Shown: positions 1-11,602, counted from the stretch's first letter. The stretch: 64,000 bases of DNA from Chloroflexota bacterium (GCA_016213105.1 JACRBN010000005.1:124001-188000), one strand, 5' to 3'. Translations and numbers: made by a program. Notes: generated by a model not told the origin, from the sequence alone.

Positions 1-2421
<2,421 letters not shown>

Positions 2422-2430
2422 CGTGAAATC

Positions 2431-3081
2431 CTATTCTTCGTTTAAAGACTTCAAAAGGTCGGCCAGATGGACACCGTCCAGGCTGGGGAAGACGGCCTGG
2501 GCCTGCCCAACCCGTTCGCGCGGGCCCAGCCCAACGGCGCGGAATCCGCCCGCGAGCGCGGCTTCGATTCCCGCCGCCGCATCCTCCACCACGACGCAAT
2601 CCGCCACGGAGAGTCCGAGTTGTGCCGCCGCATGCAGGAACAGGTCGGGCGCGGGCTTCTGGCGCTCCACGCTGTGACCGTCGGAGAGGGCGTCAAACAG
2701 GTCGCGGATGCCCAGTCGGTCGATGACCTCGGGCGCGTTCTTGCTGGCCGAGCCGAGCGCATTCTTTCGGCCCGAGGCATGGATCTCCTCCAGCAGTTCG
2801 CGCGCGCCTGGCAGCAGATCGCGCGGGGAGATCTCCTTGATGAAGTCCAGGTAGTAGTTGTTCTTGCGTTCCATCATTTCCAGGATTTTTTCCTCGGGGT
2901 AGCTGCGGCCCTTGAGGATCAGCATCAGCGACTCGCGGCGCGGGACGCCGCGCAAGTGCTCGTTGTCCTCGCGCGAGAAGGGCAGGCCCTCCTCGTCTGC
3001 CAGGCGCTTCCAGCCGCGGTAATGATATTCGGCGGTATCGGTCAACACGCCGTCGAGGTCGAAGATGAAGGCTTGGATCAT
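2431..3081 (-). CDS. pgmB: Beta-phosphoglucomutase (HAD superfamily)
   Basis: A 216-residue HAD-fold enzyme that interconverts beta-glucose 1-phosphate and glucose 6-phosphate. The N-terminus carries FDLDGVLTDTAEYHYRGWK, with the phosphorylated Asp and the general acid/base Asp two residues later. The cap-domain segment HLRGVPRRESL and the late motif VVEDAAAGIEAAL match the family. The start is placed at the ATG 3079-3081, preceded by AAAGGAA at good spacing, rather than an upstream in-frame start that would add 17 unrelated residues. A GH65 phosphorylase lies just upstream in the same direction. That enzyme type releases beta-glucose 1-phosphate, the substrate of this mutase, so the pair forms a phosphorolytic disaccharide pathway. 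Confidence 0.93.
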   Translation of the reverse strand: MIQAFIFDLDGVLTDTAEYHYRGWKRLADEEGLPFSREDNEHLRGVPRRESLMLILKGRSYPEEKILEMMERKNNYYLDFIKEISPRDLLPGARELLEEIHASGRKNALGSASKNAPEVIDRLGIRDLFDALSDGHSVERQKPAPDLFLHAAAQLGLSVADCVVVEDAAAGIEAALAGGFRAVGLGPRERVGQAQAVFPSLDGVHLADLLKSLNEE

Positions 3082-3115
3082 GAGTAGGTTCCTTTGATTT
3101 TGATTTGATACTTCA

Positions 3116-3496
3116 CTATATGCCAGCGCCAATGGATGAAAGCACGGAGCCGATGCCCAGCAATCCCAGGGCGGCCAACATGAAGAGGAAGAAACATCCC
3201 ATCGAACTGCTGCTGTTCTCGGCGATGCGCCTGAGGTTCTCGCCCATGTCGCCCGCGCCTGTCAGGGAAAAATCGATGACATCCTTGGGGCGCGCAGCGA
3301 ATCCGCCGATGCCCAAACAGGTGGAGAAAACCGCCAGGGCGATCCCCGCCCAGGTGAGGAAGGTGCCGAAGGCCTCCAGGGTGACCAGGTCGATGGCGAA
3401 GCAGATGACAAGCACCACTGCTGCCACGCCCAGGTCGATCAGCAGGGCAGAGCGTAGAAGGCGCAGGATGATCTGTAAATTTCCTTCGGTTTTCAT
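3116..3496 (-). CDS. Small membrane protein of unknown function
   Basis: A 126-residue protein with three hydrophobic segments: about residues 18-36 (LLIDLGVAAVVLVICFAI), 44-62 and 104-122. I do not recognise a family. The start is the ATG at 3494-3496, which begins MKTEGNLQ and has an AGAAAAGAG ribosome site; the longer open frame upstream is not credible as protein. It sits between the GH65 phosphorylase and beta-phosphoglucomutase genes in the same orientation and is probably co-transcribed. Its role in sugar use, if any, is unknown. Confidence 0.7.
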   Translation of the reverse strand: MKTEGNLQIILRLLRSALLIDLGVAAVVLVICFAIDLVTLEAFGTFLTWAGIALAVFSTCLGIGGFAARPKDVIDFSLTGAGDMGENLRRIAENSSSSMGCFFLFMLAALGLLGIGSVLSSIGAGI

Positions 3497-3549
3497 GACG
3501 ACTCTTTTCTGGACTTTTTCACGTCCGCAAGCAGAGCTTGCGGCGTCCA

Positions 3550-5709
3550 TTATCCGCTTATGTCGACCGTGTGTATCTCGCCGCGATGGAAGAACTTGAA
3601 CGACAGGCGCTTCCAGTTGTGCGGCAGGCGCGGATTCGTCGTCCATCCGTCGGCGGTGATGCGCAGGCCGCCGAAGCCGAAGACCACCGCCTGCCAGGTG
3701 CCGCCCGTCGAGGCGGCGTGGATGCCGTCGCCCGCGTTGCCGCGCACGTCGCGCAGGTCGGCGCGCACGGCGCGGATGAAGTGTTCGTAGGCGTCGTCGG
3801 GCTTGCCCACGTCACAGGCCATGATGGCCATGATCGACGGGCCAAGCGAGGAGCCGTAGGTGTGGTCAGTGCGCGGCATGTAGTAATCGTAGTTGACGCG
3901 CACGGACTCGTCCGTGTAATGGTCGCGCAGCAGGTATTGCAGCATTAGCACGTCGGGCTGTTTGAGGATTTGCGTCTCGTTGCAGCCTTCGATGCCGAAT
4001 ATCTCCTGGGCCGACTTGGTGCGCGGCTCCAGCGCGGCCAGGTTGACTTCCTTGCGCTGGTAGTAGCCTTCGAACTGCTCGATCAGGCCCGAGGGTTCGA
4101 TGTGCAGGTATATTTTTTCGATGACCTCTCGCCATGTGGCAAGCCTATCTGGATTCAGGTCGAGGCGCGCGATTAATTCGTCGGCTTTGGCGGGGGCGTG
4201 TTCGCGCAGCCAAGCCAGCACATCGAAGGCGGCCTGCAAATTCCATTGTGCCAGGCGATTCGTGTAAGCATTGTTGTCGACGTGCTCGTGATATTCATCG
4301 GGGCCGATAACATCATTGAGTTCGTAGCGCTTTGCTTCGGCGTTCCACTCGGCGCGCGAGCCCCAGAATTTGGCGGTGTCGAGGATCAGCTCGGCGCCTT
4401 TCTCGATGTACCAGGCGTCATCGCCCGTGGCCTGCCAGTATTGATACGCGGCGTGCGCGATGTCGGCGGAGATATGCACCTCGATGTCGCCCGTCCAGAT
4501 GCGGACGAGTTTGGTGCGGTCGGCGAAGTGCGGCACCCAGGTGGGCGTGACCTCGTCGCCCGTGTCCGCGCTTTCCCAGGGGAACTGCGCGCCCTCGAAG
4601 CCGTTGCCCTGGGCCTTGCGTTGCGCGCCTGGCAGGTTGCGGAAACGATAGTTGAGCAAGTTCTTCGCGATGTGCGGTGCGGTGTAGATGAAGACGGGCA
4701 GCATGAAGATCTCGGTGTCCCAGAAGGCGTGGCCGCGATAGCCGAAGCCCGAGAGTGTCTTGGCGCCAATGTTGACACGGTCATCGTGGCGCGGGGCGGC
4801 GATCAGCAATTGGAACAGGTTGAAGCGGATCGAGATTTGCGCCTCGTCATCGCCTTCGATGACCACGTCGGTGCGCTCCCAGTCGGCGGCCCAGGCCTGG
4901 GCGTCGGCCGCGAAGGCCGCTTCCCAGCCCGCGCCTGCGTTCACGTGCTGGATGGCAGACGGGATGACCGCATCCGCTGCGACATCGCGCGAGGTGAAGA
5001 CCGCCACCCGCTTTTCCACGCCGACCGTTCGGCCTGGTTCCGCTTCCAGGCGGAGCATCAGCGTCGGGCTGTTCTCCACATCCCAGACCGCGCGCTCCAC
5101 CTCGCGCCCGCCGAATGAGTCGACGCGCATGGCCGAGGCCATGTCGATGCCCGAGGTGCGCGTGCGGTTATGCAGGTATTGCACGCCATCCTGCTCACCC
5201 TGCGCGACCCAATGCCAGTGGACGATGCCCTCGTTGTTCATATTGCCGTTCAAGCCCGCGCGGAACTCGACCATCCCAGCGAACTCGGGGGTGACGCGGC
5301 AGCGCACGTACAGCAGGTGCTCGTCAGCCTGGGACGCGAAACGCTCGAACACCAGGGTCGCCTTCAGTCCAGAAGGGGAGCTCCAGCGCACGGTGCGGAT
5401 CAGCAAGCCCGTGCGCAAATCCAGGCTGCGCTCGAAGCCTTCCACAGTGCCCGTGTCGAGCGAGAAGCGCTCGCCGTTGAACAGTACCTGCAGGGGCAGC
5501 CAGTCGGGCGAGTTGGCCAGCTCGGTGAAGACGATGGGCGCTTCATCGAACACGCCATGCACGAACGTGGCGCGGTGATCCTTGGGATAGCCTTCCTCGA
5601 ACGCGCCGCGCGTCGATAGGTACCCATTGCCTATGGTGAAGACTGTTTCCTTGTGATGCTGTTTTTTTGCGTCGAAGGAATCTTCAGAAACAATCCAGAG
5701 GTCATTCAT
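3550..5709 (-). CDS. GH65 disaccharide phosphorylase (maltose/trehalose/kojibiose phosphorylase family)
   Basis: A 719-residue cytoplasmic enzyme of glycoside hydrolase family 65, full length for the family. Members cleave alpha-linked glucose disaccharides with inorganic phosphate, inverting to beta-glucose 1-phosphate. The catalytic acid is Glu472 in GPDEYHEHVDNNAYTN. Other family segments are GYLSTRGAFEEG near the N-terminus, YRGHAFWDTEIFMLP in the (alpha/alpha)6 barrel, and SSLGPSIMAIMA toward the C-terminus. The ATG at 5709 has AAAGGAT upstream. The downstream beta-phosphoglucomutase would take the product into glycolysis. Maltose, trehalose, kojibiose and nigerose specificities cannot be separated by eye. 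Confidence 0.93.
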   Translation of the reverse strand: MNDLWIVSEDSFDAKKQHHKETVFTIGNGYLSTRGAFEEGYPKDHRATFVHGVFDEAPIVFTELANSPDWLPLQVLFNGERFSLDTGTVEGFERSLDLRTGLLIRTVRWSSPSGLKATLVFERFASQADEHLLYVRCRVTPEFAGMVEFRAGLNGNMNNEGIVHWHWVAQGEQDGVQYLHNRTRTSGIDMASAMRVDSFGGREVERAVWDVENSPTLMLRLEAEPGRTVGVEKRVAVFTSRDVAADAVIPSAIQHVNAGAGWEAAFAADAQAWAADWERTDVVIEGDDEAQISIRFNLFQLLIAAPRHDDRVNIGAKTLSGFGYRGHAFWDTEIFMLPVFIYTAPHIAKNLLNYRFRNLPGAQRKAQGNGFEGAQFPWESADTGDEVTPTWVPHFADRTKLVRIWTGDIEVHISADIAHAAYQYWQATGDDAWYIEKGAELILDTAKFWGSRAEWNAEAKRYELNDVIGPDEYHEHVDNNAYTNRLAQWNLQAAFDVLAWLREHAPAKADELIARLDLNPDRLATWREVIEKIYLHIEPSGLIEQFEGYYQRKEVNLAALEPRTKSAQEIFGIEGCNETQILKQPDVLMLQYLLRDHYTDESVRVNYDYYMPRTDHTYGSSLGPSIMAIMACDVGKPDDAYEHFIRAVRADLRDVRGNAGDGIHAASTGGTWQAVVFGFGGLRITADGWTTNPRLPHNWKRLSFKFFHRGEIHTVDISG

Positions 5710-5735
5710 AGAGTCGTTATCCTTTGTATTTGATA

Positions 5736-5750
5736 AACCTTGCGAAGGTT
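5736..5750. repeat. Short palindrome with 3-nt loop
   Basis: The arms AACCTT (5736-5741) and AAGGTT (5745-5750) flank the loop GCG, in the spacer between the GH65 gene and the small membrane protein gene. It has the 6-3-6 form of the larger family of 3-nt-loop palindromes in this window but is the shortest and weakest member. Confidence 0.4.
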
Positions 5751-5790
5751 ATTGTTTTTAGAATACTTCGGTGGTTGAGCAGGCAGCGGG

Positions 5791-6141
5791 CTAAAGCCTG
5801 CGATTGATTTCTCGTTGCATGAGCAAACCTGCAGCTGCGCCACTGATGCCGAATAAAATGGCTGTTGTGATGACAACTCCAGAATAAGCAATCATCCCAT
5901 TCGCCTGAAGAATTACAAACCCTAAAAGGAATAAAGTCATTCCCAAGAGACCAATAAGCGCCACAACAGCCAAACGACGAAAGTGGGATTTTACTTTTGG
6001 TGTATTCAAATCAGAGAATGTACCTTTGGCTTGCGCGTCAAAAATTTGTTTGGCATATTTCAACCGTGAGGTTATGCCAAAATAAATGACAGGGATCATT
6101 AGCGCTATGAACGCAGCAACGCAGAGCCAGGAAAAGTTCAT
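5791..6141 (-). CDS. Small two- to three-helix membrane protein, unknown function
   Basis: A 116-residue protein with a hydrophobic N-terminus (residues 3-24), a soluble basic loop (LKYAKQIFDAQ to HFRR), and hydrophobic segments at about 57-79 and 84-107. I do not recognise a family. The ATG at 6139-6141 follows TAGGACATC. The stop codon lies within an imperfect palindrome (5786-5801, GCGGGC...GCCTGC), so the repeat contributes the 3' end of the gene. It is co-directional with the GH130 and GH65 genes. Base composition is lower in GC than its neighbours. Confidence 0.65.
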   Translation of the reverse strand: MNFSWLCVAAFIALMIPVIYFGITSRLKYAKQIFDAQAKGTFSDLNTPKVKSHFRRLAVVALIGLLGMTLFLLGFVILQANGMIAYSGVVITTAILFGISGAAAGLLMQREINRRL

Positions 6142-6189
6142 GATGTCCTACATTGGTTGGTTTTTGAAGAAGATTTGAGATATCCAAAT

Positions 6190-7107
6190 TCAGCCAAGCA
6201 CAAAATCGATCAACTCATCCAGCCGACAGGTCGCCAGACCGATGACATGATCCGCGCCGCCGTAGTAGACGTAGACCGTGCCGTCCACCACGGGGTTGGC
6301 GCACGAGAAGACCACGTTGGGCACATCGCCGCGCAGTTCCCACAGCTCGCTGGGTTCGAGGATGAAATCCTTCGGGCGGGCGATGACCTTGGATGGGTCG
6401 TCTAGGTCGAGCAGGCAGGCGCCGAGGCGGTAAACGTGATCGTTGTTGTAGGCGTGATACAGCATCAACCAGCCGTGTTCGGTCTCGATGGGCGCAGCAT
6501 TGCCGCCCACGCGCAATTCATCCCAGCCGTTGCCAGGGCGCGGGCCGAAGATGGGACGCATGCGCTCCTCGGGCCAGTGGACGAGGTCATCGCTTTCAGC
6601 CAGCCAGACCTGCGGAGGTCGTCGATGCAGGGCTACGTAGCGGCCGTTGATGCGGCGCGGGAAGAGCACGTGATCCTTGTCGTCCTCGCCGCGCACAATG
6701 GAGCCGATCCGCTGCCAGGTGATGAGGTTGTCGCTGACGGCGATCATGGGGGTCACGCCGCCGCCCGCGTGGGTGGGGGCGATGCCTGCGGGCGTCTCGC
6801 GGCTGTAGGCGGTGTAGGTCATGTAGAAACGGCCTTCGATCTCGGTCACACGCGGGTCTTCGAGTCCGCGCGCATCCGAGACATCCTGCACATCCAGCAC
6901 GGGGCGGCGCAGGCGGTTCCAGGCGATGCCGTTGGCGCTGACGGCGTAGCCGATGCGGCTGATCCAGTCCATGCCCTGGGCGCGGTAGTGCATGTGGAAC
7001 AGGCCGTCGTGGAAAATCACGGACGGGTTGAAGACGTTGTACGTTTCCCAATCTGAAGTGGGATCGGGCAGGAGCAGGGGATTGGCGGGATGTCTTTGAA
7101 GTTTCAT
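6190..7107 (-). CDS. GH130 family glycosidase/phosphorylase (beta-mannoside phosphorylase-like)
   Basis: A 305-residue five-bladed beta-propeller protein of glycoside hydrolase family 130. Characterised members phosphorolyse or hydrolyse beta-mannosides. Visible family features are NPLLLPD near the start, [20 protein letters not shown], the [20 protein letters not shown] block that carries the catalytic Asp, and the C-terminal [15 protein letters not shown]. The start is the ATG at 7105-7107, with GAAAGG at good spacing; a GTG three codons upstream is possible. The gene follows a GH13 amylase-like lipoprotein gene and is separated from it only by a short palindrome. Whether it is a phosphorylase or a hydrolase cannot be decided by eye. 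Confidence 0.9.
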   Translation of the reverse strand: MKLQRHPANPLLLPDPTSDWETYNVFNPSVIFHDGLFHMHYRAQGMDWISRIGYAVSANGIAWNRLRRPVLDVQDVSDARGLEDPRVTEIEGRFYMTYTAYSRETPAGIAPTHAGGGVTPMIAVSDNLITWQRIGSIVRGEDDKDHVLFPRRINGRYVALHRRPPQVWLAESDDLVHWPEERMRPIFGPRPGNGWDELRVGGNAAPIETEHGWLMLYHAYNNDHVYRLGACLLDLDDPSKVIARPKDFILEPSELWELRGDVPNVVFSCANPVVDGTVYVYYGGADHVIGLATCRLDELIDFVLG

Positions 7108-7125
7108 TTTGAACACCTTTCGTAG

Positions 7126-7144
7126 GGCGAGATACTATCTCGCC
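7126..7144. repeat. 3-nt-loop palindrome next to a stop codon
   Basis: The arms GGCGAGAT (7126-7133) and ATCTCGCC (7137-7144) flank the loop ACT. It abuts the stop codon of the GH13 gene at 7145 and precedes the GH130 start. The same arm theme (GCGAGAT) recurs at 36445-36465. Confidence 0.75.
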
Positions 7145-8908
7145 TTACTGTCGCAATTGGATAATCAACCGCCCGTAGGGTGGAATCTCGGGCAGAGGTG
7201 TGTAGCCGTTAAATCCGCCTTGCGCGTCGACTTGCAGCGGGGCGAAGTCGCCCGCGCCGAGCAGCGGGGTCAGGGTGTAGCTGCCCGAGAGCGGACTGTC
7301 GCTGAGGCGCAGTGTGTAATTCGTTACAGGAGCGGAACTCAAGTTGAACAGGATCAACACCGTCTCTTCCTGGCTGACGCGCAGCACGGCGTAGAGCGAG
7401 CGGTTGTCGGCCATAACGCGCTGGAAGTCACCCACGCGCAGGGCGGCGTGCGCATTGCGCAGGTGAATCAGCGTGCGGTAATACGAAAACAGCGAACTGG
7501 GGTCGGCGCTTTGCGCGACCACGTTCTTGAGTGTGTAATCCGAGCCAGGTGTGCGCCAGGGTTTGCCCGTGCTGAAGCCCGCGTTGGCATCTGCGCTCCA
7601 CTGCATGGGCAGGCGGATGTTCTCATCGGGTTTCTTGCCCAACATGCCGATCTCCTCGCCGTAGTAGAGGAACGGCACGCCAGGCGAGGTCAACAGCATG
7701 GCCGCGGCCGACTTGGCCTGTTCCACGTTGTCGTTCAGCACCGTCATGGCGCGATCCTGGTCGTGGTTGGTGAGGAAGACCGCGTACTGCCCAGGGCGGA
7801 AGACGTCCACGTCACGGGCCAGGATGTCCAGCGCGTATTTGGGCGTGCCTGTGCCCGCGCTGAAGACGAAGTTCTTGCCCAGGTCGAAGTCGAAGGCCAG
7901 GTCAAGTTCATCGCCTTGCAGGTAGGTGGCGACCGTGTCGCTGTCATCCCAGATCTCGCCGACCGTCATGGCCTGCGGGTTGATGCTCTTGTAGTAGCTG
8001 CGCAAATCCCTGTACCAGTCATGTGTCTGCGGCGTGTTCTCGATGGTGCCGCCGTCCTCGACGATGTACTTGGCCGCGTCCAGGCGGAAGCCGTCGATGC
8101 CCACGTCTTCGAGCCAGAAGCGCGCCACGTTCTTCATCTCGGCCACGACGGCGGGGTTGGTGTAGTTCAGGTCGGGCATAGGCGCGCCGAAAAAGGCGTA
8201 GTAATACTGATTCCCAGGCGCGGGGATCCAGCCCGAGGTGGTGGGTCTGCCCGTCTGCCAGACGTACCAGTCGTGATAGGGCGAGTTCACGTCCTGGGCC
8301 TGCACGAACCAGTCGTTCTGGCTGGAGGTGTGGTTGAGCACCCAGTCGATGGTCACGTGGATGCCGCGCTTGTGGGCTTCGGCCAGCAGGCGCTTGAAGT
8401 CGTCCATCGTGCCGTATTGTGGATTGACCGCGTAATAGTCGCTGACGTCATAGCCATGATAGGAAGGGGATGGCATGATCGGCATCAGCCACAGGCCTGT
8501 CACGCCCAGGTCTGTACTGGTGGCTGGGTCGCCATCGTTGAGGTAATCCAGCTTCGAGGTGATCCCGTTAAAGTCGCCGATGCCGTCGCCATCTGAATCG
8601 GCGAAGCTGCGCACGAAGATCTCGTAGAAGACGGTGTCGTTCCACCAGGGATAATCGTCCGTGCCCTGCGGCAATCCGACCACGGGTTGGACGGGTTCGA
8701 CCGCGCCCGTGGGGTAGGGCGTGAGGATCAGTCGCGGCGTGGCCGTGGCGGTCGGCTCGCGAGTCGCTGTCAGCGTGGGAGCGGGCTGGGTAACGGTGAC
8801 AGGCGCTTCGGTCGGCGGCGGGGCGGCGGTTTCCGTCGCGGGCGCGGCGCAAGCCGTAAGCAGGATGAGAGTCAAGGTGAGGAGCAGGAGTCGGTGAGTG
8901 AATCGCAT
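7145..8908 (-). CDS. Secreted GH13 alpha-amylase-family lipoprotein
   Basis: A 587-residue GH13 enzyme with a lipoprotein signal: a basic start, a leucine-rich core, and lipobox LTAC. A Thr/Pro/Ala-rich linker follows to about residue 75, so the enzyme is probably tethered outside the membrane. GH13 sites visible are DSDGDGIGDFNGI, the nucleophile region GIDGFRLDAAKYI, acid/base region TVGEIWDD, and TNHDQDR. The start is the ATG at 8906-8908 with an AGGAAAT site; a longer open frame upstream runs into repeat DNA. It probably cuts extracellular alpha-glucans to oligosaccharides for import. The mature protein resembles cyclomaltodextrinase/neopullulanase-like amylases, but the subfamily is not certain. 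Confidence 0.93.
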   Translation of the reverse strand: MRFTHRLLLLTLTLILLTACAAPATETAAPPPTEAPVTVTQPAPTLTATREPTATATPRLILTPYPTGAVEPVQPVVGLPQGTDDYPWWNDTVFYEIFVRSFADSDGDGIGDFNGITSKLDYLNDGDPATSTDLGVTGLWLMPIMPSPSYHGYDVSDYYAVNPQYGTMDDFKRLLAEAHKRGIHVTIDWVLNHTSSQNDWFVQAQDVNSPYHDWYVWQTGRPTTSGWIPAPGNQYYYAFFGAPMPDLNYTNPAVVAEMKNVARFWLEDVGIDGFRLDAAKYIVEDGGTIENTPQTHDWYRDLRSYYKSINPQAMTVGEIWDDSDTVATYLQGDELDLAFDFDLGKNFVFSAGTGTPKYALDILARDVDVFRPGQYAVFLTNHDQDRAMTVLNDNVEQAKSAAAMLLTSPGVPFLYYGEEIGMLGKKPDENIRLPMQWSADANAGFSTGKPWRTPGSDYTLKNVVAQSADPSSLFSYYRTLIHLRNAHAALRVGDFQRVMADNRSLYAVLRVSQEETVLILFNLSSAPVTNYTLRLSDSPLSGSYTLTPLLGAGDFAPLQVDAQGGFNGYTPLPEIPPYGRLIIQLRQ

Positions 8909-8922
8909 GGGATTTCCTGTTA

Positions 8923-9029
8923 TGTCATTGCGAGAGCGGCGTTCGTCCGCTCGAAGCAATCTCATGTTTGAAGTATTAAGCACACCTTCCATGGGGAGGT
9001 TGCTTCGCTGTCGCTCGCAACGACATCAT
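8923..9029. repeat. Inverted pair of interspersed repeats (TGTCATTGCGAG type)
   Basis: The left copy (8923-8963) reads TGTCATTGCGAG...CGAAGCAATCTC. The right copy (about 8995-9029) is an inverted, diverged version reading GATGTCGTTGCGAGCG...CGAAGCAACCT on the other strand. Together they can fold into a long hairpin. They fill the spacer between the ABC-2 permease stop (9029) and the amylase gene start, so they could separate or terminate transcripts. Confidence 0.75.
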
Positions 9030-9829
9030 TATCCTCCCGAACTGGAATAGCGCTGCAAGGCGAAATTCCACAGGCGGGCGGAGAGGTAAACCATGAGGAT
9101 GGCCACGATGGGTGACATGTAGCTGAGCCATCCCCAGCCACCGAGACGGTCGGTCTTGTCGAGCAGCATCAGCGCGGGGTAGTAGTTCATGAAGGCGACG
9201 GGAATCAGCCCCGTGACCACGACGCGGAAGGTGGTGCCAAAGATGTCCATTGGGTAGTGTTGGATCATGCTGTTGAGCTGCATGATCAGGCCGCCCACGC
9301 GGCGCGAGCGTCCCGTCCAGAAAGCGACGCAGGCCACCAACAGGTTGATGGTGGTTTCGAGCAGTGTACCCGACACGATGGCCAGCCCAAAGAAGACCCA
9401 CTTGACCCAGTCCCAGTGCAGGCCAAGATTGGTGTAGGCCAGAACGAAGCCCGCGATGCCGAAGGTGGCATCGGCCAGACCCAGGTATTGAACCTCGCGC
9501 CCGATGAAGAGGATGAAAGGGTTGGCGGGGCGCAGCAGGAACTGGTCGAAGGTGCCCTGGATGAGGTAATCCTCCAGCGCGCGGATGTGCCAGAAGAACA
9601 GGCTGTAGATGCTGTGTCCGAGGATCCACAGGCAGTAGAGGAAGACCATCTCCCACAGCGTCCAGCCATTGAGATTGTTGAAGCGGCTGACCAGGATGCC
9701 GATCAGCCCCAGGTTGACCACGTTGAGCGTGATGACGCCGATGATGCCCGTGAAGAAATCGGCGCGGTATTGCATGCGCGCCTGGAAGGCGATGCGGATC
9801 AGCTTGAAGTACAGTCGCAGAGAGTCCAC
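9029..9829 (-). CDS. ABC-2 type exporter permease
   Basis: A 266-residue integral membrane protein with about six hydrophobic segments, for example FFTGIIGVITLNVVNLGLIGILV and the segment after MNYYPALMLL. It resembles the ABC-2 permease family (DUF990-like) that works with a partner permease and a single ATPase. The motif IQGTFDQFLLRPANPFILFI matches such permeases. The start is a GTG at 9827-9829, one base after the stop of the preceding permease gene. With 9831-10622 and 10619-11602 it completes a heterodimeric exporter. The substrate is unknown. Confidence 0.88.
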   Translation of the reverse strand: MDSLRLYFKLIRIAFQARMQYRADFFTGIIGVITLNVVNLGLIGILVSRFNNLNGWTLWEMVFLYCLWILGHSIYSLFFWHIRALEDYLIQGTFDQFLLRPANPFILFIGREVQYLGLADATFGIAGFVLAYTNLGLHWDWVKWVFFGLAIVSGTLLETTINLLVACVAFWTGRSRRVGGLIMQLNSMIQHYPMDIFGTTFRVVVTGLIPVAFMNYYPALMLLDKTDRLGGWGWLSYMSPIVAILMVYLSARLWNFALQRYSSSGG

Positions 9830-9830
9830 G

Positions 9831-10622
9831 CTAGCCTCCCTGCACCACGAGGCGCGCGTCCATGCGGCTCCAGGCCCAGCGCGCGATGAGGGTCAGGATG
9901 ACGACCCACACCAACTGGAAGCCAATGGCCTGCAAAGCTTCCTGCCCTGTGAATGCGCCGATGTAAATGGACGAGGGGATATAGTAGGCGCTCTTGAAGG
10001 GCAGCACCTCGGCCACGGCCCGCAGGGCAGGCGGGAACAGCCATAGCGGAACCATCTGTCCCGCGAAGAAGGAGATGAGCGAGTAGTAGGCCCAGGCGAT
10101 GCTGCGAATGTCAAGCGTGGCCAGCACCAGCGTACCGAGCAGGAATCCCAGATGAAACAGCACCAGAAATCCCAGCGTGATGCTGACGGCAAACAGCAGT
10201 CCCGCTTCGAGGGTGGGGGGCATCTGCAAGCCGAAGAAAATGAATCCGACCGTGAAGGTGGGCAGGGCCAGCACGCCCAGGCTGAAGAGCATCTCGCCTG
10301 TGCTGCGCGCCAGCATGTGCAGATGGAAGTCGAGCGGCTTCATCAGGTCGGTGTCGATGGCGCCTGTGCGCACCTGTTGTGAGATGTACCACTCGGGGCC
10401 GACATCCATGAAGGTTTCGAGCGCCATGCCTAGCACGCCGTAGGTGACCATCTGTTCGAGGCTGACGCCGAACGCGCCCGGGCGCTGGGTGTAGAGAATG
10501 CGCCAGACCCACTGGATGGTGTACATCCACAGGAAGATCGAGAGGAAGCGCAGCCAGAATTCCACGCGAAACACTACGGAATTGTGGAAGGCCTGGCGCG
10601 TAAAAGCCCAGAAGATCTTCAC
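9831..10622 (-). CDS. ABC-2 type exporter permease
   Basis: A 263-residue membrane protein with about six hydrophobic segments; the segment GAIDTDLMKPLDFHLHMLAR parallels the loop of the partner permease at 9029-9829. The start is a GTG at 10620-10622, inside a GTGA overlap with the ATPase stop codon and with GGAGGTG just upstream, so translation is probably coupled. The longer open frame from 10769 is an out-of-frame shadow of the ATPase gene. It forms an exporter with the adjacent permease and ATPase; the substrate is unknown. Confidence 0.88.
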   Translation of the reverse strand: MKIFWAFTRQAFHNSVVFRVEFWLRFLSIFLWMYTIQWVWRILYTQRPGAFGVSLEQMVTYGVLGMALETFMDVGPEWYISQQVRTGAIDTDLMKPLDFHLHMLARSTGEMLFSLGVLALPTFTVGFIFFGLQMPPTLEAGLLFAVSITLGFLVLFHLGFLLGTLVLATLDIRSIAWAYYSLISFFAGQMVPLWLFPPALRAVAEVLPFKSAYYIPSSIYIGAFTGQEALQAIGFQLVWVVILTLIARWAWSRMDARLVVQGG

Positions 10623-11602
10623 GCCACCTCCGCCGTCCCCTGGTAAATGGTGCGGACGATGGCTTCGATCTCGGGTTCCTCCACGGCCAGGTCGAGGATC
10701 GGGTAACTGGTGCTGATGTGCGCGATGAGCGAGGAAGGCGAGGTCTCGAAGCGGTTGAAGGCGAACCACTTTTTGCGTCCCTCGCTCTTGACGATCTTCG
10801 CGTGGGGCGTCTCGAAGTCTGGGACGTGCTCCTCGAACTCGACCACCAGCGTGCGCTGTTTGCCGTACTGGTTGCGCATCTGGTCGGCGTTGCCGTCGTA
10901 GACGATGCGGCCGTGGTCGATGATCATGATGCGCGAGCAGACCTTCTCGATGTCGATCATGTCGTGCGTGGTCAACAGCACGGTCACCTTGCGTTCATGG
11001 TTGATCTGCTGGATGAAGGTGCGCAGGCGCTCCTTGACAACCACGTCCACGCCGATCATGGGTTCATCCAAAAACAGCAGGCGCGGATTGTGCAGCAGCG
11101 CGGCGGCCATGTCGGCGCGCATGCGCTGTCCGAGGCTCAACTGGCGCACGGGCGTGTTCTGAAATTCGTGCAGGTCGAGCAGGTCATTGAACAGTTCGAG
11201 GTTGTGCTTGTACTGCGCCCCCGAGACCTTGTAGATGTCGCGGAACAGGCGCAGACTTTCGATGACGGGCACGTCCCACCAGAGCTGGGTCTTCTGCCCG
11301 AACACCGCGCCGATCTGGCGCGCGTTTTCCATGCGATTCTCGTGCGGCGTGAGCCCATTGACCTTGATGTCGCCGCTGGTTGGCACCAGAATGCCGCACA
11401 GCATCTTGATCGAAGTGGACTTGCCCGCGCCGTTCGGGCCGATGTAGCCGACAACCTCGCCTTCGTCGATGTGGAAGGAGATGTCGTCCACGGCCTGGGT
11501 GGTCTCGTATTTGGTGCTGAAAAGGGTGCGGACGCTGCCGAGGAAACCTTCCTGGCGCACGGGCCGTTGGTAATATTTTTTCAGATGGCTAACGGTAATC
11601 AT
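10619..11602 (-). CDS. ABC transporter ATP-binding protein (ABC-2 exporter, YhaQ/NatA-like)
   Basis: A 327-residue nucleotide-binding subunit. The Walker A is GPNGAGKSTSIKML, the signature is RQLSLGQRMRADMAAALLH, and the Walker B is LLFLDEPMIGVDV, followed by the switch His in LLTTHDM. The C-terminal ~90 residues are an accessory domain seen in drug- and polysaccharide-type ABC-2 ATPases. The ATG at 11600-11602 overlaps the upstream gene by four bases (ATGA), and its own stop overlaps the next permease. It powers the two permeases that follow. Confidence 0.95.
   Translation of the reverse strand: MITVSHLKKYYQRPVRQEGFLGSVRTLFSTKYETTQAVDDISFHIDEGEVVGYIGPNGAGKSTSIKMLCGILVPTSGDIKVNGLTPHENRMENARQIGAVFGQKTQLWWDVPVIESLRLFRDIYKVSGAQYKHNLELFNDLLDLHEFQNTPVRQLSLGQRMRADMAAALLHNPRLLFLDEPMIGVDVVVKERLRTFIQQINHERKVTVLLTTHDMIDIEKVCSRIMIIDHGRIVYDGNADQMRNQYGKQRTLVVEFEEHVPDFETPHAKIVKSEGRKKWFAFNRFETSPSSLIAHISTSYPILDLAVEEPEIEAIVRTIYQGTAEVA

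Noticed and set aside
7109-8596. 495-codon open frame antisense to the amylase lipoprotein
   Set aside because: No family resemblance; it mirrors the codon bias of the minus-strand GH13 gene.
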